Origin: Sorangium cellulosum So0157-2
GTDB lineage: Bacteria > Myxococcota_A > Polyangia > Polyangiales > Polyangiaceae
NCBI RefSeq assembly: GCF_000418325.1
Contig: NC_021658.1
Location: forward strand, 7,454,001 to 7,518,000
Direction of reading: 5' to 3'
DNA: 64,000 nucleotides
How positions within the stretch are numbered: the first letter of the stretch is position 1; the number at the start of each line of letters is the position of its first letter. Below, piece after piece: positions 37,936-47,820 of the stretch. The position numbers were made by a program, and so were the translations under genes. Below the pieces are notes generated by a model. It had not been told where the DNA came from. It searched no databases and was given only the letters and a program-made list of their open reading frames with translations.

Positions 37936-38781
37936 CTACATCCCCGGGAACAGGCCGAGCTGGCGCGGGGGCGCCGGCGGGCCGAGCGCCGAGCGCGCCG
38001 CGCCGGGCGGCGGGGCCGGCGGCGCGGCGTCGAGGACGAGCGGCCCCCGCGGCGGCGCGGCGAGCAGGCGCGCGCGCTTGCCGAGGAGCGCGTCGCGGGC
38101 GGCGTCGAGGGCGAGATCCGGGCGGTTGTTGACCTCGGACAGGTGCATCAGCGCGACCGTGTGCGTGCCGCCGGGAAGCGCCGCGAGCAGCGCGCACGCC
38201 TGCGCGTTCGACAGGTGGCCCCGCGCCGAGCGGATCCTGCGCTTGAGGTGCTGCGGGTACGGGCCGACCTCGAGCATGTCGGCGTCGTAGTTCGACTCGA
38301 GCAGCAGCACGTCGCAGCCGGCGACGTGCTCGAGGAGCCCCGGCGGGACCTCCCCGAGGTCGGTCACGAGCGCGGCGCGCCGCGCCCCGTCGTCGACGAC
38401 GAGCGCGACCTGCGCCGCGTCGTGCGGCAGCGGCCTCGGCGAGATCGTGAGCGCGCCGATCGCGAACGGCTCGCGCGGCGAGAAGCTCCGGACGCGCTCC
38501 GGGTCGCCGAGCTCCGCGGCGCGCGCGGTCGCCTCCGAGGCGTAGATCGGGATCTTGTGCTTCTTGTTGTACTTGGCGGCCACGCCGACGTGGTCGGCGT
38601 GCGCGTGCGTGATCACGATCGCGTCGGGGGCCCAGCCGAGCGGGCCGCCCGCGCCCGCCGCCGAGAGGCATTGCTCCAGCACCCGGGGCCCGACGCCCGC
38701 GTCCACGAGGACCCGCGTGCCCCGGGAAGAGAACAGGGTGGCGTTGCCTCCGCTCCCGCTCGCGACGATGGTGATCTTCAT
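37936..38781 (-). CDS. MBL-fold metallo-hydrolase (WalJ/YycJ-like)
   Basis: 281 residues, cytosolic. Zinc-ligand motif THAHADHV (about 59-66), upstream Asp in VLVDAG, further His in RPLPHD and HLSN. The GSGGNATL opening matches the WalJ/YycJ group of MBL hydrolases, some of which act as exonucleases. The last 40 residues are Pro/Ala-rich and not part of the fold. Single gene, convergent with DUF192. Confidence 0.85.
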   Translation of the reverse strand: MKITIVASGSGGNATLFSSRGTRVLVDAGVGPRVLEQCLSAAGAGGPLGWAPDAIVITHAHADHVGVAAKYNKKHKIPIYASEATARAAELGDPERVRSFSPREPFAIGALTISPRPLPHDAAQVALVVDDGARRAALVTDLGEVPPGLLEHVAGCDVLLLESNYDADMLEVGPYPQHLKRRIRSARGHLSNAQACALLAALPGGTHTVALMHLSEVNNRPDLALDAARDALLGKRARLLAAPPRGPLVLDAAPPAPPPGAARSALGPPAPPRQLGLFPGM

Positions 38782-38918
38782 ACCGGGCTCCGCGGAACGG
38801 GAACGACGACGGACGGCTCCTGTGACCCGTAGCGCAGCCGAGGGCCTGGCCGCAAGCGCGCTGAGCCGCGCGAAGCGCTCGCGAGCGCGCTGGAACGACG
38901 CTAGAGGGATCCCACGTC

Positions 38919-40364
38919 GTGGTGCCCACCTCCCGCCCCTCCCCTGACACCCCCACGGAGGCGCCGCTCGCCGCGCCGCGTGCCCCCGGCGACGGCGGCG
39001 GCGCGCCGCGTGCCCCCGGCGATGGCGCCGCAGCCGCCGCCCCCGGCGACGGCGCCGCAGCCGCCGCCCTCGGCGCCGCGCCGCGCGGAAAGCGCCGCCG
39101 CCGCGCCCTCATCGCGGCGCTCGTCGTCCTCGTCGCCGTGGCGGCGGCCGTCGCCGCGCTCCTCGTGCTCGGTCCGCCCGCGCTCCGCCGGCACATCGTC
39201 GCCGAGGCCCGCGCGCGCGGCGTCGCGCTGGATCCGGGCGCGATCGACGTCGGCCTCGGCGAGGTCCGCCTGCGCGGCGCGCGCTTCTCCCTGCTCGGCG
39301 TGCGCGGGCTCTCGGGCACGGTGGCGCGCGCCACGATCGCGCTGCGCGGGCTCTCGCCCGCCGGGATCGCGGCGGATGGGGTCGAGCTCACCGCCGTGGG
39401 GGTCGACGCCCTGGAGGGCCTGCCGGCGTGGGTCGCGCAGCACGGCCCACGCGCGGCGTCGCTGCCGCTCACCACGGGCCGCGTCCGCCTCGGCCTGCGG
39501 GATCGCGACGGGGGGCCGGAGGTGCTCGCGCTGGCGGACGCCTCGCTCGTGCGGCGCGCGGCCGGCGCGGTCCAGGGCGCCGCGGCGCCGCCGCCGGGCG
39601 CGCCGGGGCTTCAGGCCGGCGTCCTGAAGCAGGCGCGCGTGCTGGTCGCCGGCAAGGACGTGGCGCGCACCGACGTCGCCTGGTCGATCGGCCCGGCCTC
39701 CATCTCCCTCGGCTTCGGCGGCGAGGACGCCGCCTCGGCGCCGCTCCGGGCCGAGCTCCGGCCGCGGCCGTCGCCGAGCGCCTCGATCGAGCTCGCGCCG
39801 ACGCAGCTCGCCGCCGTGGGCGCGCTCCTCGGCGTGGACGTGGGCGCCTCGACGATGGTGGTCTCCGGCACGTTCGAGCTGCGGCTCGCGGCCGGGGCGG
39901 ACCGGACGGCCCTGTCCGAGGCGCCGCTCGAGGGCCCGATCGCGCTCACGGTGAAGGGCTTCACCCTGCCTCACCCGAGGGAGCTCGACGGGCTCCTCTT
40001 CGGCGACACCACCACCGTCAAGGCGGACGCGCAGCTCTCGGGCGACCGCCGGCGCATCGCGCTGAGCGGGGTGGAGGTCGCCGCCGGCGCGCTGAAGCTC
40101 AAGGGCACGGGGGCGATCCAGCGCGACGGCGCGGACGCCTCGATCGGGATGGATTTATCCGGATCCATCCCGTGCTCGCTGCTGGCCGGCTCCGCGGCGA
40201 TGGCGCACCTGACCGGCGCCGTGGGCCTGCTCGCGCGCGATCTGGTGAGCCGCACGCTCGCGGGCTCGGTAGCGGTCCAGGTGCGCGTCGACGCCCGCGC
40301 GAGCCGGCTGACCGCCGCGCGGGTCAGCCCGAGCGCTGTCCTCCGCTGCAAGCTCCGCCTGTAG
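38919..40364 (+). CDS. AsmA-like membrane-anchored protein
   Basis: 481 residues. A Pro/Ala/Gly-rich cytoplasmic N-terminus with PGDGA repeats (about 20-60), a basic RKRRRR stretch, one membrane span (about 66-88), then a large periplasmic part that opens with RRHIVAEARARGVALDPGAIDVGLGEVRLRGARFS-type strands, the pattern of AsmA/DUF748 (bridge-like lipid-transfer) proteins. Later beta-strands repeat the 'x-V-x-L-x-G' pattern. It is shorter than typical AsmA proteins (600 or more). Role suggested: envelope lipid handling; moderately sure of the family only. GTG start at 38919 (a second GTG follows). Confidence 0.6.
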   Translation: MVPTSRPSPDTPTEAPLAAPRAPGDGGGAPRAPGDGAAAAAPGDGAAAAALGAAPRGKRRRRALIAALVVLVAVAAAVAALLVLGPPALRRHIVAEARARGVALDPGAIDVGLGEVRLRGARFSLLGVRGLSGTVARATIALRGLSPAGIAADGVELTAVGVDALEGLPAWVAQHGPRAASLPLTTGRVRLGLRDRDGGPEVLALADASLVRRAAGAVQGAAAPPPGAPGLQAGVLKQARVLVAGKDVARTDVAWSIGPASISLGFGGEDAASAPLRAELRPRPSPSASIELAPTQLAAVGALLGVDVGASTMVVSGTFELRLAAGADRTALSEAPLEGPIALTVKGFTLPHPRELDGLLFGDTTTVKADAQLSGDRRRIALSGVEVAAGALKLKGTGAIQRDGADASIGMDLSGSIPCSLLAGSAAMAHLTGAVGLLARDLVSRTLAGSVAVQVRVDARASRLTAARVSPSAVLRCKLRL

Positions 40365-40416
40365 CGCGGAGATCGAGGCGTCTGGCACGGCAGTACGGCG
40401 GCTGGGAACCGGGAGA

Positions 40417-40503
40417 AGAGAACCGCCAAAGCGCCAAGTACGCCAAGAGGAGAAATTTTCAATTCGGAATCTCCCGGCGTCCTTGGCGCCGGGGCAGTTC
40501 TCT
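40417..40503. repeat. REP-like imperfect inverted repeat
   Basis: Two arms of about 35 bp (40417-40453 and 40470-40503) match as imperfect complements around the core GGCGCCAAGGACGCC, with a 16-nt AT-rich centre (40454-40469). Located in the 356-bp gap between the AsmA-like and FGE-like genes. Looks like a dispersed extragenic palindromic element; could also end transcription. Confidence 0.65.
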
Positions 40504-40720
40504 TCCTTACGCGCATGAGCGCCGTGCGCGGTCGGTGCCGCCCCCGGCGGGTGGCTCCGTCCGGGCACAGCGAGGGTCGATGAAGGAGGAAGGCGGAGGA
40601 CGAAGGTCCGTGTCGAGGACGATCTGGCGCGACGAGCCACGGCGGAGAGCGCGCAGAGGGCGGCGCGCGCGCTCGACGGGAGAGCGCGGCTCTGGCACGC
40701 TGATCGGCGAGAAGCCCGCC

Positions 40721-41647
<927 letters not shown>

Positions 41648-41812
41648 CGGGGTGACGGGCCCACCGCCGCCGCCCCGGCCCGCGCCGCGGCGGCCTCGCT
41701 CGCGAAGGTCCCCTGCGCCGCGAGCGAGGCCCCGCGCCGCGAGCCCGGCGGCCGGCGCCCCGGACGAACCGCTTCCCCTCGGTCGCGCCGCAGGCTAGGG
41801 CACCGGGACACG

Positions 41813-42712
41813 GTGCTGACCCTGCCAAGAGAGCCCCGCCCCAGCCTCGACCTCGTGCGGGACGCCATCGCCGCGTTCTCGGCCAAGGGCCGCGAGCGCG
41901 CGCGCCCGGACGACCTCGACGCGCGCGACCCGGCGTTCATCGCCCGCGTGCTCCCGCTGCTCGGCTTGCTCTACGACGACTACTTCCGCTGCGAGACGGA
42001 GCTCGAAGCGGCGCTGCCCGACGGCCCCTTCCTCGCGGTCAGCAACCACAACGCGATGACGGGAATGCCCGATATGTACTGCCACATGACGGCGTTCTGG
42101 CGCCTTTATGGGCCCTCGCGCCTGTCCTACGGGCTGATGCACGATCTCCCGTTCAACGTCCCGAAGGCCGGCCCCTGGCTCAACGCCTGCGGGGCCATCG
42201 CCGCCAGCCCGGAGAACGCGCGGCGGGCGCTCGCCCGGGGCGCGGCGGTCCTGGTCTTCCCCGGCGGCGATCTCGACGCCTGCAAGCCCACGTCGGCGCA
42301 GTACACGATCCGCTTCGGCCGGCGCCGCGGCTTCGTCCGGCTCGCCATCCGCGAGGGCGTGCCCATCGTGCCGATCGTGAGCGCGGGCGCGCACCAGTCG
42401 CTCTACATCGCCACGGACGGGCGCAGGGTGGCCGAGTGGCTCCGCCTCCCCCAGCTCGCGCGCTCGAACGTCGCGCCGCTCGGCCTCGCGCTGCCGTGGG
42501 GGCTCATCGTCGGCGTCCCGATCCCCCATGTGCCCCTTCCGGTGAAGATCCACACGCGCGTGCTCCGCCCGCTGCACCTCGGCCTCCCGCGCGAGGCCGC
42601 GGACGACCCGGACGAGGTCGAGCGCGCGTTCGCGCGGATCGTCGCGCGGATGCAGGCGGGGCTCGACGAGCTCCGGACGGCCGGCAGGCACGGCCTCTTC
42701 CCGCGCGGTTGA
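41813..42712 (+). CDS. Acyltransferase of the lysophospholipid/DGAT2-like family
   Basis: 299 residues. Seen: FLAVSNHNAMTGMPD (acyltransferase His motif, though the spacing to Asp is longer than the usual H-x4-D), and VLVFPGGDLDACKP, the 'FPGG' block of DGAT2/MGAT-type enzymes in place of the FPEGTRS of PlsC. Also PIVPIVSAGAHQ. Would acylate a lipid acceptor at the inner membrane; substrate unknown. GTG start at 41813; no strong ribosome site. Confidence 0.8.
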   Translation: MLTLPREPRPSLDLVRDAIAAFSAKGRERARPDDLDARDPAFIARVLPLLGLLYDDYFRCETELEAALPDGPFLAVSNHNAMTGMPDMYCHMTAFWRLYGPSRLSYGLMHDLPFNVPKAGPWLNACGAIAASPENARRALARGAAVLVFPGGDLDACKPTSAQYTIRFGRRRGFVRLAIREGVPIVPIVSAGAHQSLYIATDGRRVAEWLRLPQLARSNVAPLGLALPWGLIVGVPIPHVPLPVKIHTRVLRPLHLGLPREAADDPDEVERAFARIVARMQAGLDELRTAGRHGLFPRG

Positions 42713-42878
42713 CAAGGGCACCGCAGCAGCATGGCGGCGCGGTGGCGCCCGAGAGCGCCCATGACACCAGCGGGCAGCGCCCTGCCGCGGCGAAACCTGC
42801 CGGCGCATGACAAAGGGCGCTGGGGCGCGCGCGGCTCTCGGAAAACCGAGTCCGTTCATGTAGGCTTGAGCGCCAGCC

Positions 42879-44363
42879 GTGACCCCCGACCGCACCGCGC
42901 AGCTCCTCGCACCGGTGGCCCAGCCCGGAGAGCTCATCGCGGCCAAGTACCGCGTCGAGCGGGTCGTGGCCATCGGCGGAATGGGCGTCGTCCTCGCGGC
43001 GCGCAACGAGGATCTCGACCAGCAGGTCGCCATCAAGATCCTGCGCCAGGACGCCCTCAGCAACCAGGAGGCGGTCGCGCGCTTCCTGCGCGAGGCGCGC
43101 ACGGCGGCCCGCCTGCAAGGCGAGCACGTCGCGCGCGTGTTCGACGTCGGCACCACGGAGAGCGGCGTGCCCTTCATGGTGATGGAGTTCCTGAGCGGGC
43201 TCGATCTCCAGCAGGTCATCGAGACCCACGGCCCGCTGTCCATCCAGGACGCCGTCGACTACGTATTGCAGGCGCTGGAGGCCGTGGCCGAGGCGCACGC
43301 GGCCGGCGTCGTGCACCGGGACATCAAGCCTTCGAATCTGTTCCTCGCCGAGCACCCGGACGGGACACGGCACATCAAGGTCCTCGATTTCGGCATCTCG
43401 AAGGGGCAAGGGCTCGACTCGCCGGCGGAGCCGGGGCTCACGTCGACGAAGCAGGTGATGGGCTCGCCCGGGTACATGTCGCCCGAGCAGATGATGGCCC
43501 CGAGGACCGTCGACGGGCGCGCCGACGTGTGGTCGTTCGGCGTGCTGCTGTACACGCTGGTGACGGGCGAGCCGCCGTTCCAGGGCGAGACGGTCGCCGC
43601 GGTGATGGCGAACATCCTCCACCAGCCGGTGCCGCGGCTGCGCGACAAGCGCAGCGACGCGCCCGCCATGCTGGAGCGGATCGTCGCGCGCTGCCTGGAG
43701 CGCGACGTGAGCGCCCGCTACGCCAACGTCGGCAAGCTCGCGCAGGCGCTCGAGCCGCTCGGGTCGAGCTTCGCGAAGCTCTCGACCTCGCGCATCCAGA
43801 GCGCGATCGGCGCGGCGTCGCCGGCCGGACAGACGCTGCTCAACTCGAGGGCGGCCGAGGACAGCGACCGGCTGTCCGGCGCGTCGTGGACGCACACGGG
43901 CTTCCGCCGCCGGTCGCGGCGCAGGCTGCTCGTGGCCGCCGGCGTGGCCGCGCTGCTCGCCAGCGCGGCCGGCGCGGGCGTGTGGCTCGTCGGGGGCGTG
44001 CGCGTGGCCCCGGAGGCGCCGAGCTCCGCCGCGGCGGGCGAGCCCGATCGGCCCGGCGGCGGCGCCCTCGTCCCCGGCACGGCGGCCGCGGCGCCGGGCG
44101 CGCCCGCGGCAGCGCCGAGCGCGCCGCCCGCGGCGAGCGCCGCGCCGCCCGCGGCGAGCGCCGCGCCGCCCGCGGCGAGCGCCGCGCCGCCCGCGGCGAG
44201 CGCCGCACCCCCGAGCCCCGCGCCGAGCGCGGCCCCCGCGGGCAGCGCTGCGACCGGCGCGCGACCGAAGGCGACCGCGTCGGGCGCGCCGCACAGGCCG
44301 GGCCCCGTGCCCCGGCCGCAGGGGCCGACAAGCGAGGACGAAATGCTGAGGAGCCGCCATTGA
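42879..44363 (+). CDS. Membrane Ser/Thr protein kinase with AAPPAAS-repeat tail
   Basis: 494 residues. Hanks-type kinase, all key residues present: Gly loop with GGMGVV (first Gly replaced by Ala), Lys53 in VAIKIL, HRDIKPSN with Asp148, DFG with Asp170, APE-region GYMSPEQ. One membrane span at about 351-372, then an extracytoplasmic tail of about 120 residues that is Ala/Pro/Ser low-complexity with three full seven-residue AAPPAAS units. GTG start at 42879. Forms a cluster with the PEGA/TPR-like and YWTD lipoprotein genes. Its last 68 codons are duplicated downstream. Confidence 0.93.
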   Translation: MTPDRTAQLLAPVAQPGELIAAKYRVERVVAIGGMGVVLAARNEDLDQQVAIKILRQDALSNQEAVARFLREARTAARLQGEHVARVFDVGTTESGVPFMVMEFLSGLDLQQVIETHGPLSIQDAVDYVLQALEAVAEAHAAGVVHRDIKPSNLFLAEHPDGTRHIKVLDFGISKGQGLDSPAEPGLTSTKQVMGSPGYMSPEQMMAPRTVDGRADVWSFGVLLYTLVTGEPPFQGETVAAVMANILHQPVPRLRDKRSDAPAMLERIVARCLERDVSARYANVGKLAQALEPLGSSFAKLSTSRIQSAIGAASPAGQTLLNSRAAEDSDRLSGASWTHTGFRRRSRRRLLVAAGVAALLASAAGAGVWLVGGVRVAPEAPSSAAAGEPDRPGGGALVPGTAAAAPGAPAAAPSAPPAASAAPPAASAAPPAASAAPPAASAAPPSPAPSAAPAGSAATGARPKATASGAPHRPGPVPRPQGPTSEDEMLRSRH

Positions 44364-44950
44364 GATCGTTTCGAGCGCGACACGCGGGCGCATGGCTCGC
44401 GCTGATCGTCGGTATCGAGGAGAGCGGCGAGCGCCGCGCCGCCCGCGGCGAGCGCCGCGCCGCCCGCGGCGAGCGCCGCGCCGCCCGCGGCGAGCGCCGC
44501 GCCGCCCGCGGCGAGCGCCGCGCCGCCCGCGGCGAGCGCCGCGCCGCCCGCGGCGAGCGCCGCGCCGCCCGCGGCGAGCGCCGCGCCGCCCGCGGCGAGC
44601 GCCGCGCCGCCCGCGGCGAGCGCCGCGCCGCCCGCGGCGAGCGCCGCGCCGCCCGCGGCGAGCGCCGCGCCGCCCGCGGCGAGCGCCGCGCCGCCCGCGG
44701 CGAGCGCCGCGCCGCCCGCGGCGAGCGCCGCGCCGCCCGCGGCGAGCGCCGCACCCCCGAGCCCTGCGCCGAGCGCGGCCCCCGCGGGCAGCGCTGCGAC
44801 CGGCGCGCGACCGAAGGCGACCGCGTCGGGCGCGCCGCACAGGCCGGGCCCCGTGCCCCGGCCGCAGGGGCCGACAAGCGAGGACGAAATGCTGAGGAGC
44901 CGCCATTGAGATCGTTTCGAGCGCGACACGCGGGCGCATGGCTCGCGCTG
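44198..44950. repeat. 546-bp-offset tandem duplication with a 15-copy 21-bp array
   Basis: 44198-44404 and 44744-44950 are identical over 207 bp except for one C/T change. Each copy carries the end of the kinase gene, its TGA stop and the first 15 codons of the next gene. Before the second copy stand fifteen perfect 21-bp units (44429-44743); the same unit occurs three times in the intact kinase gene (44135-44197). A unique 24-bp stretch (44405-44428) joins the copies. The result is a kinase-tail remnant of about 480 bp with no start of its own between two genes. Confidence 0.95.
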
Positions 44951-45931
44951 CTCTCCGGGATGAGCCTGACCTCGCCGCTCCGGGCGCAGCCGACGGCGGC
45001 GGACAAGGCGCTCGCCGAGGGGCTGTTCCAGGACGGCAAGAAGCTCATGGACGAGGGCAAGCTGACGGAGGCATGCCCCAAGCTCGCCGAGAGCCAGCGG
45101 GTGGATCCCACGGTCGGGACGCTGCTGAACCTGGCGGTGTGCCACGAGAAGGAGGGCAAGACCGCCAGCGCGTGGGCCGAGTTCAAGGAGGCGTCCGCGC
45201 TCGCGGCGACCGCCGGGCAGCAGGATCGCTCCCAGTTCGCGGCCAAGCGCGCGGCCGAGCTCGAGGCTCGGCTGACGCGCCTCGTCCTGGAGGTCGCGCA
45301 GGCGGCGCCGGGGATGTCGATCACGCTGAACGGCCAGCAGCTGAGCGCCGCTGCGGCCACGGGCTCGGGCATCCCCGTGGATCCGGGCACGGCGACGATC
45401 GAGGCCAAGGCGCCGGGCAAGCAGCCGTGGTCGCAGCAGGTGACGCTCGAGCCCGGCCCCAGCGCGCCGCGGGTGGTCATCCCGCCGCTCGCGGACGCCG
45501 CCGTTCAGCGGCCGGCGCAGGCCGCTCCCCCTGCCCCGGCGCCGGCCGTCCGGCCGGGGCCCGCCCAGCCCGAGGCGAGCGGCAGCCCGGTTCGCACGCT
45601 CGGCTTCGTCGCCGGCGGGGTCGGGCTCGCCGGGCTCGGCGTGGGCGCGGTGTTCGGGATCATGGCGATCCAGAAGGCCGGGGACGTCGAGGTGGGCTGC
45701 AGCGGCAATTTCGGCTGCAGCCGCGCGGACGTCGAGGCGAACGAGAGCGCCCGGACGACGGCGATGGTCTCGAACATCGCCGCCGGCGCGGGGCTCCTGT
45801 GCCTCGGGGCCGGCGTGGCGATGGTGCTGCTGTCGCGGTCGCCGGAGGCGCCGGCCGCGGGCGAGCGCGTCTGGCTCTCGCCGACCGTCGCCTCGGACGG
45901 GGGGCGCATGACGCTCGGAGGGAGGTGGTGA
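44906..45931 (+). CDS. TPR/PEGA-like exported protein
   Basis: 341 residues. TTG start at 44906 overlaps the TGA of the duplicated kinase tail and opens a signal peptide (about 28 residues, ending LRAQ). Then a TPR-like helical region (ADKALAEGLFQDGKKLMDEGKLTEACPKLAESQRVDPTVG-type, about 32-110), a PEGA-like beta domain (about 115-165), a Pro/Ala linker and two membrane spans near the C-terminus (about 205-230 and 260-285). This architecture is common next to Ser/Thr kinases in myxobacteria. The duplicated TTG at 44360 is also in frame, giving a possible 182-residue Arg-rich extension, which I consider a by-product of the duplication. Confidence 0.8.
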   Translation: MRSFRARHAGAWLALLSGMSLTSPLRAQPTAADKALAEGLFQDGKKLMDEGKLTEACPKLAESQRVDPTVGTLLNLAVCHEKEGKTASAWAEFKEASALAATAGQQDRSQFAAKRAAELEARLTRLVLEVAQAAPGMSITLNGQQLSAAAATGSGIPVDPGTATIEAKAPGKQPWSQQVTLEPGPSAPRVVIPPLADAAVQRPAQAAPPAPAPAVRPGPAQPEASGSPVRTLGFVAGGVGLAGLGVGAVFGIMAIQKAGDVEVGCSGNFGCSRADVEANESARTTAMVSNIAAGAGLLCLGAGVAMVLLSRSPEAPAAGERVWLSPTVASDGGRMTLGGRW

Positions 45932-46950
45932 TGCGGGGGTCGAAGCGCTCTGCCGCGACGCTCGCGCTCGCCGCCCTCGCGCCGGGCCTCCACGCCTGCG
46001 CGGAGATCGCGGGGATCGAGGATCGCCAGGTGATCCCGCTGATCGTGATCGCCGAGAACCAGGGGGCGCCTCGGGGCATCGCGCTGGACGAGGAGGCGAT
46101 CTACTGGACCAGCGCGAGCGCCGACGGGAGCCAGGGCGGCGCGCTCCGGCGGCAGATCAAGGACGACCGGGAGGTCATCGACCTGCTCGCGCCCTCCAGC
46201 GAGGTGCCCGACGTCATCGCGCTGGACGCGACGCACATCTACTGGTCGAGCACCGACGCGGCGTTCACCGGGGACTGCGACAGCGCCAAGCATCAGCGCG
46301 ACAAGGTGCGGAAGCTGCCGAAAGCCGCGAGGTTTCCGGCTGCTTTCGAGGAGCCGCTGTGGGGCAGCTGCGGCGCCGCGGAGGCGATCGCGCTGAGCGC
46401 CGACAACGTCTACAGCGCTCGCCCGAACGGCAGCCGCATCACCTGGGTCCCGAAGGCCGGCGGCACGCGAAAGGATCTGATCGTGGGCGACGAGCCCGCC
46501 GGGGTCGCGACCGACGGCGCCCTCGTCTACTGGACCGATCGCGCCGACAACACGCTCTCCGTCGACAACACGGGCGACGCCGACGAGGCGGAGCAGCTCC
46601 GCGCAGACCTCGTGGAGCCGGGCCTGCTCGTGCTGGACGAAGCCAATCTCTACTGGCTCACCCCGGACAGCGTGATGCGGTATCCGCGGAGCCCGTCGGG
46701 GGGGGAAGCCCCGTCGCCCCTCCTCGCCGACCTGTCCGGCCCCCCCACCGGGATCGCCACGCACGGGGACTACCTCTACGTGACCGTCAGGTCGGCGGGG
46801 ACCGTGTACCGGATTCGCAAGGACGGGACCGCCGATCGGGAGCTCCTCGCGGAGAATCAGGGCGGCCCGACGGGCATCGCCGCGGACGGGTCAGGCGTCT
46901 ACTGGACGAACACCGACGCCGGGCAGATCGTCAGGTTCACCGACGAGTGA
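45931..46950 (+). CDS. YWTD-repeat (beta-propeller) lipoprotein
   Basis: 339 residues. Signal peptide and lipobox LHAC. Repeats with the YWTD-like strand: IYWTSAS, IYWSSTD, VYWTDRA, LYWLTPD, VYWTNTD, each followed by about 45 residues, six in all, predicting a six-bladed propeller as in LDL-receptor-type domains. Likely a surface binding protein. ATG overlaps the upstream stop (TGATG), so it is expressed with the TPR/PEGA protein and probably with the kinase. Confidence 0.85.
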   Translation: MRGSKRSAATLALAALAPGLHACAEIAGIEDRQVIPLIVIAENQGAPRGIALDEEAIYWTSASADGSQGGALRRQIKDDREVIDLLAPSSEVPDVIALDATHIYWSSTDAAFTGDCDSAKHQRDKVRKLPKAARFPAAFEEPLWGSCGAAEAIALSADNVYSARPNGSRITWVPKAGGTRKDLIVGDEPAGVATDGALVYWTDRADNTLSVDNTGDADEAEQLRADLVEPGLLVLDEANLYWLTPDSVMRYPRSPSGGEAPSPLLADLSGPPTGIATHGDYLYVTVRSAGTVYRIRKDGTADRELLAENQGGPTGIAADGSGVYWTNTDAGQIVRFTDE

Positions 46951-46998
46951 GCCGCGGCGCCAGCGGCCGCGCCGCGCGGACCGCCCGGCCTCCCGGGA

Positions 46999-47811
46999 TC
47001 AATCGATCTGCAGATGGTAGTGGGGCGGCCGCGACTCCTCGAGCGCGAACACGCCCCCGACCTCGTCGAGCCCTTCGAGGAACGCGCGCTTCTCGGCCGG
47101 GGTCATGTCCCGGTTCCGGATGTCGACCGCGCCCTCCCTGAGGTGCGCCGAGATGAACACGCCGCGGTCGATCTGGGCGCGGATCACCCGCTCGAGGGCC
47201 GCGATCACGGCCTCGGTGGGCTCGTCGGCCGAGAGCCCCTCCTCGTATGCGCTCTTGATCTCGCGCGCAGCCGCCTTGTCCTTGTAGAGGCCGAGGACGT
47301 CGGCGCCGTGCCGGAAGAGATCGAGCATCGCCTCGGCCTGCCGCGCGGGGTCGCGCGTGCCGCTCGTGACCACGAGCTCCTTTCCGGTCCGCCGATGGTA
47401 AGCGGAGGCGATCTCCGCGACCTTCTGCTCCACGGCGGGCGCCAGATCGACGCCGGGCAGGAGCACGTAGCGGCGCTCCTCGTCGGCCTCGGCCGACGTC
47501 ACGCCCCGCCGCGGCCGGGCGAGCGCGGGCGGCTCGTCGTCGGGGCGATCGACGTCGGACGGGTCGTCCTCCGTGCTCTCCGGGACCTGCAACGACAGCA
47601 CCCGGGCCGCGGGGCCGTCGGGCACCCAGAAGTCGAGCTCCCCGTGGTCGCCGGGAGCGCGGGCGGCCGCGGGCGAGCGCCGCGGCCCGGCGGCGTCGGG
47701 CTCCCGGGCGACGCGGGAGACGCAGCCTCCGGCGGCGAGCGCGAGGGCGAGGACGGCGGCGCGGCGGGCGCGCCAGAGCAAGGCGAGGTGCGAGCGCAAC
47801 ATGCGAGCCAC
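46999..47811 (-). CDS. Peptidase M15-like lipoprotein
   Basis: 270 residues. Signal peptide and a Cys in AAGGC. Acid/Pro-rich linker of about 90 residues, then a D-Ala-D-Ala carboxypeptidase (M15/VanY-like) fold: LVVTSGTRDPARQAEAM, the SAHLREGAVDIR motif with zinc-ligand His and Asp, and the C-terminal HYHLQID with the third His. Expected role: trimming peptidoglycan peptides or sensing wall. Gap of 9 bp to the DUF2914 gene upstream; same transcript. Confidence 0.82.
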   Translation of the reverse strand: MARMLRSHLALLWRARRAAVLALALAAGGCVSRVAREPDAAGPRRSPAAARAPGDHGELDFWVPDGPAARVLSLQVPESTEDDPSDVDRPDDEPPALARPRRGVTSAEADEERRYVLLPGVDLAPAVEQKVAEIASAYHRRTGKELVVTSGTRDPARQAEAMLDLFRHGADVLGLYKDKAAAREIKSAYEEGLSADEPTEAVIAALERVIRAQIDRGVFISAHLREGAVDIRNRDMTPAEKRAFLEGLDEVGGVFALEESRPPHYHLQID

Positions 47812-47820
47812 GGGCGCCTC

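Noticed and set aside
44429-44743. 21-bp array considered as CRISPR
   Set aside because: Units are directly adjacent with no spacers and derive from the coding repeat of the kinase tail.
44360-44905. Arg-rich 182-residue extension of the TPR/PEGA protein (ERRAARG repeats) as its true N-terminus
   Set aside because: It reads the kinase tail in another frame and puts a second copy of the signal peptide inside the protein; the TTG at 44906 gives a normal exported protein. Kept as an open question in the findings.
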